Source: Paragorgia papillata | Taxonomy: Eukaryota; Cnidaria; Anthozoa; Scleralcyonacea; Coralliidae | NCBI GenBank assembly: GCA_035771165.1 | Contig: JAWNZC010000276.1 | Span: 1,003,109-1,067,108 of the forward strand | Direction of reading: 5' to 3' | Length of the DNA: 64,000 nucleotides | Shown: positions 23,997 through 33,514 of the stretch, in pieces | Numbering within the stretch: position 1 is the first letter of the stretch | How the letters are laid out: each line of letters starts with the position of its first letter | Program-made: the position numbers and the translations under genes | Notes under the pieces: model-generated | Seen by the model: the letters and a program-made list of their open reading frames with translations, nothing else | What the model was told of the DNA's origin: nothing | Database searches by the model: none

Positions 23997-24230
23997 AACA
24001 TCGCCTTAAAAAATCCTTAATCTATGAACGAGAAGTGGAAAGTTTATTGGGACTGTGGACATCTGTGTTTGGCTGAAGTCTGCCGAGGATGTAAATCTAT
24101 CAACATTGAAAAGGAAGAAACCAAGAATATGTATGCAAGAAAGAAATGTCAATTGAACAACGAAACAAAGACGACTAAACCAGAAAGACTCGTTCCTGAT
24201 CCAGCATTCAATTATTATGACGTAATAAAT
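23997..24230 (+). CDS. FReD gene copy 1, PAN/apple-like exon
   Basis: Acceptor 'aaccag' and donor GTAAGT bound the exon, in phase 1 and out phase 0. The frame begins (G)AA CAT CGC.., reading 'HRLKKSLIYEREVESLL', then 'DCGHLCLAEVCRGCKSINIE', 'KKCQLNN' and 'LVPDPAFNYYDVIN'. The spacing of Cys residues and the SIN...C.LN...P......F.YY pattern is that of the second half of a PAN domain, which binds proteins or sugars in secreted molecules. A single extra G (ATTGGGACTG; unit 2 has ATTGGACTG) shifts frame just before DCGHLC. The exon is 234 nt where 233 is needed. The domain call rests on pattern, not a search. Confidence 0.7.
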
Positions 24231-24305
24231 GTAAGTAGACATAGCATAAAAATAAATACATTGGTTGTGTTGACAGAAAATGTTAAAGTTTACGTTATAG
24301 GTAAC

Positions 24306-24308
<3 letters not shown>

Positions 24309-24343
<35 letters not shown>

Positions 24344-24344
24344 C
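24309..24344. repeat. (TA)n tract, left flank of a PLE fragment
   Basis: About 16 TA units in the intron after the PAN exon. PLE terminal sequence begins directly after it. Unit 2 has the equivalent tract at 50111-50132, also followed by PLE terminal sequence. Confidence 0.9.
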
Positions 24345-24479
24345 AATCTACAGACACGTGTTTCCCTTCGGACCCAAAGATTCAACAGTCCCACGAATTT
24401 TAGCTCTGACTAAATTGTTGTTTATAAAAACAAACTAAATTGTCTAAGATTCGTGGGCCTGTTGAATCTTTGGGTCCGA

Positions 24480-24960
24480 AGGGAATGCAGCCATGCGGCA
24501 AACCATGCAAGATGTCAAATCTGTCGTTTTGTCTCTGGTTTGCATACCTTTCATGACTCGGATTTCAAACACACCTATATTATTAATTATAAATTCGATT
24601 GTGATTCAACAGCAGTTATTTATATTTTAACCTGCAAAACTTGTAATAAAATGTATGTTGGCAGTACCATCAACTCGTTTCGTATGCGATTCAACAATCA
24701 TAAAAGTAGTTTGAATCGCTACGGAAGGGGTCAGCGTGGTATACCAGGTGAGCATTTATATGCACACTTTTTTAGTGAAGAGGACGAACACTTCTAATCC
24801 AACAGATCGAGAGGCATTCTGGATATTTAAACTTAGATACTTTTACTCCCAAAGGATTGAACTTACGCGATTTCATTTAAAGTATATGTTAATATGTTTT
24901 ACTACTGCACTTGATAGACTATATAAGGCTCTGGCTTGTACATCTCATTTGATTCTGAAG
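24480..24960 (+). pseudogene. PLE GIY-YIG endonuclease domain (frameshifted)
   Basis: The frame at 24453-24797 shows 'HAARCQICRF'-like Cys spacing ('NHARCQICRFVSG'), then 'AVIYILTCKTCNKMYVGST' (the two GIY/YIG strands) and 'FRMRFNNHKSSLNRY' (the Arg/His region). A shift near 24790 moves to the frame reading 'DREAFWIFKLRYFYSQ', the conserved Glu-containing helix. These nick-making domains follow the RT in PLEs of this type. The upstream RT is missing and the frame is broken, so it is inactive. Confidence 0.75.
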
Positions 24961-24980
24961 AAGGGGCTGCACTCCCGAAA
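24955..24980 (+). ncRNA. Hammerhead-like core of the PLE
   Basis: CTGAAGA, then a GGGG/CTCCC-type hairpin with loop near CTGCA, then GAAA, followed by CGTC. This matches the CUGANGA-stem II-GAAA order. Stem III would be only one or two pairs and one A is extra after the first box, so self-cleavage is uncertain. Confidence 0.45.
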
Positions 24981-25041
24981 CGTCAATGAAGAAGATTTTT
25001 GTAAACTGTTCCTCTCTAATTATATATATATATATATATAT

Positions 25042-25226
25042 TTAACAAATAGATTCCATTTTGCCGTTGTCTGTTCAGTTATTGATGCACAGATGACGTC
25101 ATAACGTGGTAAGAACAAAAAAAGTGGCCCACGAGACGCAGTCGAGTGGGTCACTGATGTTCTTACCACGTTGTGACGTCCTCTGTGCATCTAACAGACA
25201 ACAAAAAAATGGAATCTATTTGTTTT
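25042..25226. mobile_element. Foldback MITE
   Basis: 'aaatagattccattttgccg' at the left mirrors 'aaaatggaatctattt' at the right, with inner arms containing 'gacgtcataacgtggtaaga' against 'tcttaccacgttgtgacgtc'. A loop of about 35 nt separates them. There is no coding. Confidence 0.8.
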
Positions 25227-25407
25227 ATACAATAAAAGTTTAAAAGGTTTTTATCGAAACTCTTGCCGGATTTTGGGGCATGAAGAAGAAAATAAGCAAG
25301 TCAGCTGACGTGACCATGTGTCTGTCCTCTAATAGATCATGGCCAACAACCAATGAAAACACGCATAGCAACCAGGGTATTGTATAAATATATATATATA
25401 TACACAG

Positions 25408-26480
25408 TCGAGCGAGATTATATTACTCGGTGATTTTAATTGTGATTTCATAGCTAAAAGGTCACCATGCAACGTAACAAAACAGCTTAAGTCATTGTTT
25501 AAGAGCTATAATTTTTCTCAAGTGATCGAAAGTCCTACGCGAACTGTGCCTGGTTCCTCTACGTTATTGGATTTAATTGTTACAAATTGCCCATCTGTGA
25601 TCAGTTCATGCGGTGTTCTGTCGTCTGGCCTCAGTGACCACGACATGATTTATTGTGTTCGTAAGTTGCATTGTAAAAAATTACCAGCAGAAATTAAGAC
25701 GTTTCGAAATTATGCAAAGTACGAACATGACAAATTCTGTGAGGAACTAAAGCGTGTCGACTGGCAAACAGAATGTGATGCCCTTGGGAATCAAACGGCA
25801 AGTATTCATTATGTAGATCAGCTTTGGACTTCCTTTAAACATTTGTTTATTGCCGTTGCCGATAAGCATGCACCGTTGATGAGTAAAAGAACTCGTGGTA
25901 TACAAACTCCGTGGATGTCTGGCCAAATTAAGAAAGTAATGTATCAACGTGACCATCAATTGAAAAAAGCCAGACTGTCAAATAGAGACGAGGATTGGAA
26001 ACTGTACAGATCGCTGCCAAATCAAGTCACGGCACAAATTAGAAAGGCTAAATGCAATTATAATAAGAAACTCATCCAAGATAATAGTGATAATCCAAAA
26101 ACTTTTTGGAAGACTATGAATAAAATTCTACCAAATGAAAAGAAAAAGCGCGTTCCTTCGGCTATAAATATTGACGGAAACTTGATAACTGATAGGAACA
26201 AAATTGCTAATGCCTTTAATTCGTATTTTATTGGATCTGTTGGACGTCTCACTGCATTTCTCGGCTTTCCGAGCAAAGACCAAGGTGCTTATATAAGCTC
26301 TGATTTTTTGAACAAATTATCGAAAAATTCTTTCAAGTTTACCTCAGTTTCAACGAATTTCACATTTGAATTTTTACGGAAACTTAAAGTGCGAAAAGCG
26401 TCCGGTCTAGATCAAATGCCTGCTCGGCTCATGAGAGATGCGGCTGCTGAAATATGCAATCCACTGACGAAGATCATAAA
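25408..26480 (+). pseudogene. Non-LTR element ORF, endonuclease C-terminus and linker
   Basis: Reading starts within 'ILLGDFNCDF', a catalytic motif of the AP-type endonuclease. It continues through 'LLDLIVTN' and 'GLSDHDMIYC' (catalytic SDH) and the linker ending 'LKVRKASGLDQMPARLMRDAA' at the beginning of the RT. The N-terminal third of the endonuclease is missing. A one-base shift near 26480-26500 breaks the frame into the RT. Confidence 0.85.
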
Positions 26481-27794
26481 TTCTCTTTGGAAACCGGTTA
26501 TGTCCCAAGTGAATGGAAAGTTGCCAGAGTGGTCCCATTATTTAAATCGGGTAAAATCACCGACCTCGACAACTACCGACCAATTTCCATATTGCCGGTA
26601 GCTTCAAAAATTCTAGAGAGGGCTGTACACACGCAACTGTACAAATATTTAACAGTGTATCACTACTTAAGCCCTTACCAATGTGGCTTTCGAAAAAACC
26701 ATTCGACCGAGACAGCGGCTATAGCGTTCACCGACTCTGTTCGCCGAAATATGGACCAAGGTCTGTTGACTGGGTCTGTCTTTATAGACCTTCGCAAGGC
26801 GTTTGACACCATTGATCAGTCCGTGTTACTGAATAAATTAACGAAGTATGGAGTAAACGACCTTGAACTTGAATGGTTTAACAACTACCTATCACGTCGA
26901 TCACAGGTAGTTTGTTTAGGAAATGTTGCTTCGGAACAGTGTCAAGTATTATCTGGTGTTCCTCAGGGATCTATTTTAGGTCCCTTGCTGTTTGTCTTGT
27001 TTGTGAATGATCTTCCATCTGTTTTCTTGAAATGTCAAGTTCTAATGTACGCAGACGACACTGTGATTTACTATGCATCGCAAACTGTTGCTGAAATCGA
27101 ACAGATCCTAACCGATGAACTTGCCTGTCTGCATCAGTGGCTCCAGAATAACAATCTTTTCCTGAATGTGAAAAAAACTGAATGCCTACTGTTTGGTACA
27201 GCACCTAGATTGTCCAAAGTAAACGATCTTACCATAACGGCAGGAAATTCTGTCCTTCGTCGTGTTGTAGAATTCAAATACTTGAGAGTAATAATGGACG
27301 AATGCTTAAACTGGAAAGCCCAAACATCTGCTGTTTTCTCGAAAGCCAGTAAGAGGATTGGTATGCTACGGCGGATAAGAAATGATATCACAGTGAATGC
27401 TGCAGATAAGGTGTATAAATCGTTTATTCTTCCTATGTTGGATTACTGCGACACCGTATGGCCCTGTTGTAACAAAGGCGATGCTGAAAGACTTGAACGA
27501 TTACAGAGCCGTGCTGCAAAGGTTGTTTACCCTTCCAGTGATGATGCGATGACTACTTTAAGATGGACTCCCTTGTATAAGAGAAGGGAACATCACGTTT
27601 TAAGATTAGTTAAAAAGTCTTTGACCGGTACAGTGCCTCAGTTTTTAACTAACTATTTCACTTTTAATCGTGATATTCATGAAAGATTAACCAGACAGAG
27701 TAACCAGCTCCACCTCCCTAAGGTGAAGACTGAAACTGCAAAAAAAATTTTTTACTATAATGGCTGCATAGTCTATAATTCTTTTATAAAGTAA
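26480..27794 (+). pseudogene. Non-LTR element reverse transcriptase
   Basis: Motifs in order: 'GYVPSEWKVARVVPLFK', 'NYRPISILPVASKILE', 'CGFRKNHSTE', 'FIDLRKAFDTIDQ' (catalytic Asp), 'GVPQGSILGPLLF', 'MYADDTVIY' (catalytic DD), 'EFKYLRVIMD' (normally YLG; here R replaces G) and 'LPMLDYCDTVW'. The frame is open to the stop at 27792-27794. The enzyme would prime reverse transcription at nicked DNA. The catalytic residues are intact, but the element is 5'-truncated and frameshifted, so it is not autonomous. Confidence 0.9.
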
Positions 27795-28206
27795 TCTTTT
27801 TAAGAAAGGGGACATATCAACATTGGGGGGTAGTGTAGTACGGACGTGAACTTTTTAATTTTAATACTTTCTGCATGGCTCGAAATTTTGTATATATGTA
27901 TTTTTAATGATTTTGAACTTAGTAGGACCCCTATTGATACCAGCGTATATTTTATGCTGACAGGGTTATTCTGCTTAAATAAAATTTTTATCTATCTTAT
28001 CTATATATACTAGTGGTCTATCACCAACAAACAGTATAAGTAGCTCAGCCAAGGCAAGTTTGTAGTAGATACAATATGAGCTGCCTGCCGAACTGTATGC
28101 GATTTAGGCGAGCCGAATCTTAATTACTTTAAGGTCTTCGTTAAGGTTTGCAGGGTCATTTCTGTAAAGCCCTCTCAATTCGTCTTAATTTATGCCACAA
28201 AAATAA

Positions 28207-28540
28207 TAGATATCGTTAGAAAGCTATGAATTTGTAGAATACAATGGTGTCTTTGGTTTCGCGATAAACACAAACCGTTAATAGTTGTGAATTTTTTAAT
28301 TAAAACCAGAGAGCTTCATTTTGAGAGGGATTCAAAGCGTTTCATTTTGTTCCAAAAAAAATTTCGCAGTTCGATTCCGAGATAAATGTCCAGCAAAACG
28401 GTGTCACCGTTATTATTGGTGTCCCCGAGTGAAGCCCTCTGGTTTTAATTAAAAAATTCACAACTATTAACGGTTTGTGCTCATCGCGAAACCAAAAACA
28501 CCATTGTATTCTACAAATTCATAGCTTTCTAACGATATAT
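28207..28540. mobile_element. Foldback element with ~105-bp arms
   Basis: Left arm 28207-28312 ('atatcgttagaaagctatga' through 'ttttttaattaaaaccagag') is mirrored by 28435-28540. About 120 bp lie between. The right arm merges into a (TA)n tract at 28536-28552. Unit 2 lacks it. Confidence 0.85.
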
Positions 28541-28620
28541 ATATATATATACTGTAATGATGTAATCAATATATCACGCAGTTAGAATATAACTAACATT
28601 ATGTTGTCTAAACATTGCAG

Positions 28621-28654
28621 ATGAAAGAAAGTGATCAAACATGCGAAGGCAAAG
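28621..28654 (+). CDS. FReD gene copy 1, 34-nt micro-exon
   Basis: Acceptor 'aaacattgcag' and donor gtaact bound 34 nt encoding MKESDQTCEGK plus one base, in phase 0 and out phase 1. It links the PAN-like exon to the first EGF exon; phases fit exactly on both sides. It is conserved at 51452-51485. Confidence 0.75.
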
Positions 28655-28848
28655 GTAACTGTATTTTGATGTCTGAGTCTTTAAGATACGAAAATATTAT
28701 CTGAAAATCTTCAACGAAACATTTAATTATATTAGCCAATATAAGAACTCGTATAGAGTCAGAAATTGAACTCTTGTTCCTTGTTAGTAAACGAGAGTGC
28801 TGTAATTCATAATTACTTAATATTCTATTGATTTGTGTTTATTTTTAG

Positions 28849-28965
28849 ACGTTGATGAATGTAACTCCAAACCCTGCCATCAACATGCTACTTGTAGAGA
28901 TACCGTTAGTTCTTATACTTGCACTTGTAATCGTGGATTTACTGGCGATGGAACCAATTGCAAAG
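28849..28965 (+). CDS. FReD gene copy 1, EGF-like repeat 1
   Basis: A 117-nt phase 1-1 exon with acceptor tttttag and donor gtaagt. It encodes DVDEC...NC with six Cys: DVDEC, PC, ATC, YTC, TC and NC. The N-terminal D-x-D-E motif and '[10 protein letters not shown]' (C-x-D/N-x4-Y-x-C) are the calcium-binding EGF signature. Such modules form rigid extracellular rods. The frame is intact here; unit 2 has one extra A. Confidence 0.93.
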
Positions 28966-29507
28966 GTAAGTTCTTGTAGTTGAACATAGATATTTGTCTT
29001 TGCATAGGCGGAGTTATTTCCAGCAGCTTGAAATTCTAAAAAAATAAAACTGTTTTGAAGTTGTCCTCCAGATGAACCGTTCTGACTCCACGTGCAAGTG
29101 GTCTATAGCTGTAAGACTGCTCTTGATAATGTAGACAAAGGTGATTACTCAGTGATGATGATGGACTAAGGATGTGTACTGTATATATAGTGTATAAAAT
29201 GCTAAATAATTGCTATGCTAAGCTCTGGTCTCTTAGTTTTGTGTGGTGGTTTGAGGGCCTATATTTACATTCTAAGGAAATATGAATTTTTCTCTTGACG
29301 AGTCAGAAACCCTCAGCGGCTTTAGATTTTTAATTTTTATTAAGAAATAAGTGGGAAAGTGAACTTATATAAATGGAGGGAATTTTTTGTTAAATATGGG
29401 ACTACTACAACCGTAAAGCTTATAAACCTCTATCTAATTACGATGGGAATTTTACGGTAATATAGAAAAAATACAACAACAATGCAAAGTGGTTTTATTA
29501 TTTTCAG

Positions 29508-29618
29508 ATGAATGCAGCTCCAATCCCTGTCACCAAAATTCCACTTGCAATAATACGGTTGGTTCTTATACTTGCACATGTAATCAAGGATTTACTGGAA
29601 ATGGAATCAACTGCACAG
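29508..29618 (+). CDS. FReD gene copy 1, EGF-like repeat 2
   Basis: A 111-nt phase 1-1 exon with acceptor ttttcag and donor gtgatt. It has six Cys and 'CNNTVGSYTC', with possible N-glycosylation at NST and NNT. The exon begins ATGAATGC, whereas unit 2 begins ACGTCGACGAATGC. Six bases have been lost in frame, removing part of the D-V-D-E calcium ligand motif. The fold should stand, but calcium affinity may be reduced. Confidence 0.92.
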
Positions 29619-29801
29619 GTGATTAGTTCTTCTAGTTCAACAAATATTTATTATTTTTGCGTACGCAGAATTATTTTAAGAAGTTTAACCTTTTGGTTAG
29701 TAAAAGTGTGAAAATTTTAAGTAGGATTTTTAAAGATGATAGGATATTAAACTCATATTTATACTATTATCTACAATACTTATTGCTCTATTATTTTTCA
29801 G

Positions 29802-29924
29802 ACATTGACGAATGCAGTTTGAGCTCCAACCGCTGCCACCAAAATTCCACTTGCAATAACACTGTTGGTTCTTATACTTGTTCGTGTGATTGTGGATTTA
29901 TTGGGAATGGAACCAACTGCACAG
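29802..29924 (+). CDS. FReD gene copy 1, EGF-like repeat 3
   Basis: A 123-nt phase 1-1 exon encoding DIDEC...NC with 'CNNTVGSYTCSC'. It has seven Cys instead of six: the residue before GF, R or Q in repeats 1 and 2, is Cys here ('DCGFIG'). The odd Cys could pair with another module or chain. The same TGT is present in the unit 2 DNA, so it is not a single-copy error. Confidence 0.92.
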
Positions 29925-30046
29925 GTGATTAGTTCTTGTAGTATAACACATTCAAGATAATTTTATTTTTGCCAATTTATGTTTAGAAATTAATGTCAGT
30001 TATATAATATTTTCTATTCTTTTTGCACTGAAACCATTATTCTTAG

Positions 30047-30157
30047 ACGTGGACGAATGCAGTTCCAGCCCTTGCAATGGAACTGATCTTTTTTGTCACA
30101 ATGCTGTTGGTTCTTATACCTGTAAGTGTGATCCTAGGAATGGAAACACATGCGAAG
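30047..30157 (+). CDS. FReD gene copy 1, EGF-like repeat 4
   Basis: A 111-nt phase 1-1 exon with acceptor tcttag and donor gtaatt. It encodes DVDEC...TCE with six Cys and 'CHNAVGSYTCKC'. The loop before the last Cys is short (DPRNGNT). It sits next to the FReD exon. Confidence 0.92.
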
Positions 30158-30646
30158 GTAATTGTTGAACGATGATGATACATTAAGAATATATATATAT
30201 ATATTACTGTATATAAAATGTCAATGTTAAGCTAAGCTTTGGGCTTCCTAAGGTGGTTACATTTGAGGGCTTATATTTATATTTTACGGAGATGTGAGAT
30301 TTTCTCTTAACGAATTAGAAACCGTCAGCTGGCGTCAGATTTTTAATTTATATTAAGAAATAAAGTTGTAATGGGAAGGCGAACTTAGGTACAAGCGGAG
30401 GGCATATAATCAGAGGGTATGTTTTATTAAACGTAGGACGATTATACAACCGTAAAGCTTATAAACGCGGGTTTCTTAGGGTTGGAATTTTGTGGTGATA
30501 TAGAAAAACGCACAACAACCATGCAAGTTTTTATTTGCTAAATGTGTCTTCCAAATGGTGGAAGGCGTGGTTTAGGTTTGATTTAGCTCTGTTTTATCTA
30601 CTTTACATGTCTTTCTAAAATTCCACTGCCTTGTTGTTAAACATAG

Positions 30647-31029
30647 TACGAAAAAGTTGCGCTGATTTGTACACAAGTGGAGTAACATCAGATGGCGTGT
30701 ACACAATTAACCAGATGGTGCAGGAGCTTTTGATGTATGGTGTGACATGACAACTGATGGTGGAGGTTGGACTGTTTTTCAAAGACGAATGGACGGAAGC
30801 GTGGATTTCTATCGAGATTGGTCTGATTACAAACACGGATTTGGGCATCTCAGCTGTGGTGAGTCCTGGCTTGGTCTGGATAAGATAAATCGTTTGACAG
30901 AGAGTGGTCAGGATGTTTTGAGAGTTGATTTGGAAGATTTTGAAAACCAGGAACATTTTGCTCAGTACAACACATTTACTGTGGCAGATGAGAGTGATCA
31001 ATATAAGTTGAAAGTTAAAGAATATTCAG
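30647..31029 (+). CDS. FReD gene copy 1, fibrinogen-related domain part 1
   Basis: Acceptor 'acatag' and donor gtgagt; in phase 1, out phase 1. It reads '[19 protein letters not shown]', then '[20 protein letters not shown]', '[12 protein letters not shown]', '[11 protein letters not shown]' and '[10 protein letters not shown]', the N-terminal and core subdomains of fibrinogen C-terminal domains. One C is missing near 30711 (ATTAACCAGATGG; unit 2 has ATTAACCCAGATG), giving 383 nt instead of 384 and a premature stop if translated as written. A sequencing slip or a real lesion are both possible. Confidence 0.9.
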
Positions 31030-31078
31030 GTGAGTAACTCTCCACGTACTCATATAGTTTAATCTAAATCGACAATTT

Positions 31079-31096
31079 TTCTAATATATATATATT

Positions 31097-31131
<35 letters not shown>

Positions 31132-31139
31132 ATATGTGT
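31079..31139. repeat. (TA)n tract, empty PLE site
   Basis: AT/TTA tract in the intron between the FReD exons. In unit 2 the corresponding tract (54320-54360 and 56221-56240) is interrupted by a PLE. Confidence 0.85.
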
Positions 31140-31312
31140 ATGATATATTAACAGATGGATGATATATTAACAGTAAACTGAAACTGAAACTTAAGCTACG
31201 ATGAGTTTATATCATGAATACTTTGTCTAGCAGTCGTAGAAAAGGCAAAAACAAATTACCGGTATTTAAACAAACAAAAAGCTCAATTTGAGTGAATGGG
31301 TCCTAATTAGTA

Positions 31313-31440
31313 TGCTGTAAATCAGATACAGCATTGATGTTTTATTAATCAATACTGTATCGGATTTACAACACCTGTTTAAACAATGTCTTTTGAATTT
31401 TCTTCGTGAATTATTAATGAGTAGTTTGAATACTAATTCA
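31313..31440. mobile_element. Foldback MITE with GTAAATC(A/G)GATACAGCA hairpin
   Basis: A hairpin 'tgctgtaaatcagatacagc' against 'actgtatcggatttac' is followed by 'ttcttcgtgaattattaatga'. The unit 2 copy is at 56405-56530. Related, opposite-strand elements lie at 50450-50640 and 51040-51320. Confidence 0.65.
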
Positions 31441-31509
31441 AATTAGTGAAATTACCAATCACCAGATTCCCTTTTTATGTAAATAGTATTAATACTAAAT
31501 TACTAGGTA

Positions 31510-32659
31510 TTCATGATTGACCAGGCGGGAAGCGTAATCTATTAATGAATATTGCAAAGCCCAGCATATTATTTTCATAAAAGCCATTGAGTCGGACACG
31601 AGAGTATAAAGGAAATATTTGCAAGCGAATAGGATTTTTGTGTCTTCCATCTGTCCGGTTTATATCGTAATTGAGAATGTAAATAATGCAATACCTTATT
31701 AAATGTGGCTAAATGTAATTTAGGCAAGGTAAAAAAAGGTCACTCACGATAGTATGTGGGAATTATCTCGGCGCTCATCGAAGTCTTGTCAGCGTGGTCT
31801 GAGCTTGACTTGCGCTCATCAAAGTCTTGTCAGCGTGGTCTGAGCTTGACTTGCGCTCATCAAAGTCTTGTCAGCGTAGTCTGAGCTTGACTTGCACTCA
31901 TCAAAGTCTTGTCAGCGTGGTCTGAGCTTGACTTGCGCTCATCAATGTCTTGTCAGTGTGGTCTGAGCTTGACTTGCACTCATCAATGTCTTGTCAGCGT
32001 GGTCTGAGCTTGACTTGCGCTCATCAAAGTATTGTCAGTGTGGTCTGAGCTTGACTTGCGCTCCTCAAAGTCTTGTCAGCGTGATCTGAGCTTGACTTGC
32101 GCTCATCAAAGTCTTGTCAGCGTGGTCTGAGCTTGGCTTGCGCGCGCCAAAGTCTTGTCAGCGTGGTCTGAGCTTGACTGGTTTTGCGCGCGCTGTTTAA
32201 TGACCCACCCACCCACTCCTGATAGAATGCAAGGGGTAAGTATATATATTTCCACTGCTTTGACAGTGTGACTGGTGCCTGGAGGTGGGCTGTGGTGGGG
32301 TTGCCATGGTTACATCTGATCAGGGGGTGGTTTCCCCTGTGGCTTGGCACCAACCCTCCAATAACTTCAATTGGCGATCTATTTTTATGAAAACTAACAT
32401 AACCTAAGGCAAAGATGTGGTCTGTCTTTGCATATGGGAAAGATCTAAGTGCAGCTACCCCCTATAGGGCATATAGCTGTTATAGGTATCACATTCAAGA
32501 GTGCAGTCTCAGTAAGTGCTGCTCTTCGCCAAGTTCATGATGACGAATCTAGTCAGAGAGACACGGTGGAAGGCATAAAAATTGTGATTATACCCTCGCG
32601 TCCTACTCAATGGCTTTTATGAAAATAATATGCTGGGCTTTGATATTCATAATTAAACT
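31510..32659. mobile_element. Element with inverted 65-bp subterminal repeats and internal minisatellite
   Basis: Segments 31544-31608 and 32590-32660 are inverted copies ('caaagcccagcatattattt', 'tcataaaagccattgagt'). ACTAGGTA occurs directly on both outer sides (31502-31509 and 32660-32667), a possible 8-bp target duplication. The interior carries the 41-bp minisatellite at 31773-32190. It is also present in unit 2 (about 56590-57560), so it predates the duplication. Confidence 0.6.
31773..32190. repeat. 41-bp minisatellite, about 10 copies
   Basis: The unit includes 'gctcatcaaagtcttgtcag' and 'cgtggtctgagcttgacttg'; starts at 31773, 31814 and 31855 fix the 41-bp period. The last copies diverge into 'ggttttgcgcgcgct'. 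Unit 2 (56880-57085) has only about three copies plus a partial duplication. Confidence 0.93.
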
Positions 32660-33093
32660 ACTAGGTACTTTAAACATTTATTCTCTAATCGATATCCTTT
32701 TATTCATTTCTTTTAATTTTTTAAACAACATTGTATATTATTTAATCTTTTTAACTCTGTTTTAATCCATGAAATAAAATTTTTTATCGGAATTTTTGAA
32801 ATTCGTAAGGATTATCATGAAAATGAAAAAATAAAATAGATATTTGGGGATTGTGAGACTGGAACTAGTTCGCGTTCTATTTTGCGCAGTAAAATTGGTC
32901 ACCCAGCAAACAATAATTTTATCAGAAAATTTGCGAGGCTTCACCTCATTACTTTAGAAAGTGAATTTCCTCCACTGGTTAAACTGACATATGCTAGGAA
33001 TTTTTTGTGTGAAGGTCAACCTAAGTTTCGAGATAAAGTTTACTAGATATAATATAAGTACTATTTACAATATTCGTGACCGTGTTGTATGTA

Positions 33094-33115
33094 TATATAT
33101 ATATATATATATATA
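33094..33115. repeat. (TA)n tract, empty site for the PLE pair
   Basis: A continuous tract running from 'gtatgta' into 'tagtttcacgcgg'. The unit 2 equivalent is split by 3.5 kb of head-to-head PLE copies (58010-61484). Confidence 0.9.
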
Positions 33116-33276
33116 GTTTCACGCGGGGCGATCTTCAGGCGCCCCGCGTGAAACTGACAGTTGCGACACTCAACATTTTGAGGTAAGCCCACTTAAACTA
33201 CACTATATTCGCTCTACCTTTATGGTATTGAGCACTTTCCGACATTCCGTGAACAAAATCACACGTGCTCATTTGT
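33116..33276. mobile_element. PLE terminal remnant with foldback hammerhead
   Basis: A perfect 15-bp hairpin GTTTCACGCGGGGCG / CGCCCCGCGTGAAAC starts next to the (TA)n tract. On minus it reads CTGAAGA-T-CGC-CCC-GCG-T-GAAA, a hammerhead core. The rest ('attgagcactttccgacatt', 'ccgtgaacaaaatcaca') is a diverged match to the end beyond PLE copy B at 58010-58075 and runs into another (TA)n tract at 33277-33298. The unit 2 copy is 61502-61662. Confidence 0.65.
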
Positions 33277-33299
33277 ATATATATATATATATATATATG

Positions 33300-33334
33300 T
33301 GTATGTGTGTGTGTGTGTGTGTGTGTGCGTGTGT
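33300..33334. repeat. (TG)n microsatellite
   Basis: A GTGT tract following the (TA)n tract; present in shorter form at 61683-61708. Confidence 0.9.
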
Positions 33335-33386
33335 AATTTGTTTATACAATTTAATTGTTATTTGGTGCGTTCACATGGAGTGTACT

Positions 33387-33514
33387 TAGGCCTATGTCAA
33401 ACGTCGCTCTTCTCATGCGCCGAACCTAATAATGCAAATCAGCATAAACAAAGGTTTAGCTCATTTTCATTAGGTTTGGCGCATGAGAAGAGCGACGTTT
33501 GAGATGAGCCTTAG
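33387..33514. mobile_element. 128-bp foldback MITE
   Basis: Arms 'tcaaacgtcgctcttctcat' and 'atgagaagagcgacgtttga' with further pairing ('gcgccgaacctaat') make a ~45-bp stem around a ~30-nt loop. The same element occurs at 61765-61894. Confidence 0.85.

Larger units (their letters stand above)
24345..25019 (+). mobile_element. Penelope-like element, 3' part with GIY-YIG endonuclease
   Basis: Flanked by (TA)n on both sides (24309-24344 and 25020-25041). The first 140 bp is an inverted repeat ('ttcggacccaaagattcaac' against 'gttgaatctttgggtccgaa'), like the LTR-like ends of PLEs. It carries the endonuclease region and a hammerhead-like core near the 3' end. The reverse transcriptase is absent. 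Confidence 0.78.
25408..27996 (+). mobile_element. 5'-truncated non-LTR retrotransposon (CR1/Rex-like)
   Basis: Coding begins inside the endonuclease and runs through the reverse transcriptase to 27794. A 3' UTR follows, ending in ATC/TATC-type repeats near 27980-27996. It lies in the intron between the PAN exon and the next exon of the FReD gene, in the same orientation. Unit 2 lacks it. Confidence 0.88.

Noticed and set aside
24364..24400. Possible hammerhead on minus in the unit 1 PLE left end
   Set aside because: The core box reads CTGTTGA instead of CTGANGA; only the 3' half matches the intact motif at 50136-50178.
31773..32190. Regular 41-bp spaced repeats considered as a CRISPR-like array
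   Set aside because: The units are contiguous with no unique spacers and the context is a eukaryotic intron; it is a minisatellite.
32211..32560. Conserved GC-richer block considered as a small nuclear RNA or tRNA-like gene
   Set aside because: No cloverleaf, Sm site or recognisable snRNA sequence could be seen; conservation is explained by the duplication.
33299..33502. ORF starting MYVCVCVCV
   Set aside because: Translation of a (TG)n microsatellite running into a foldback MITE.
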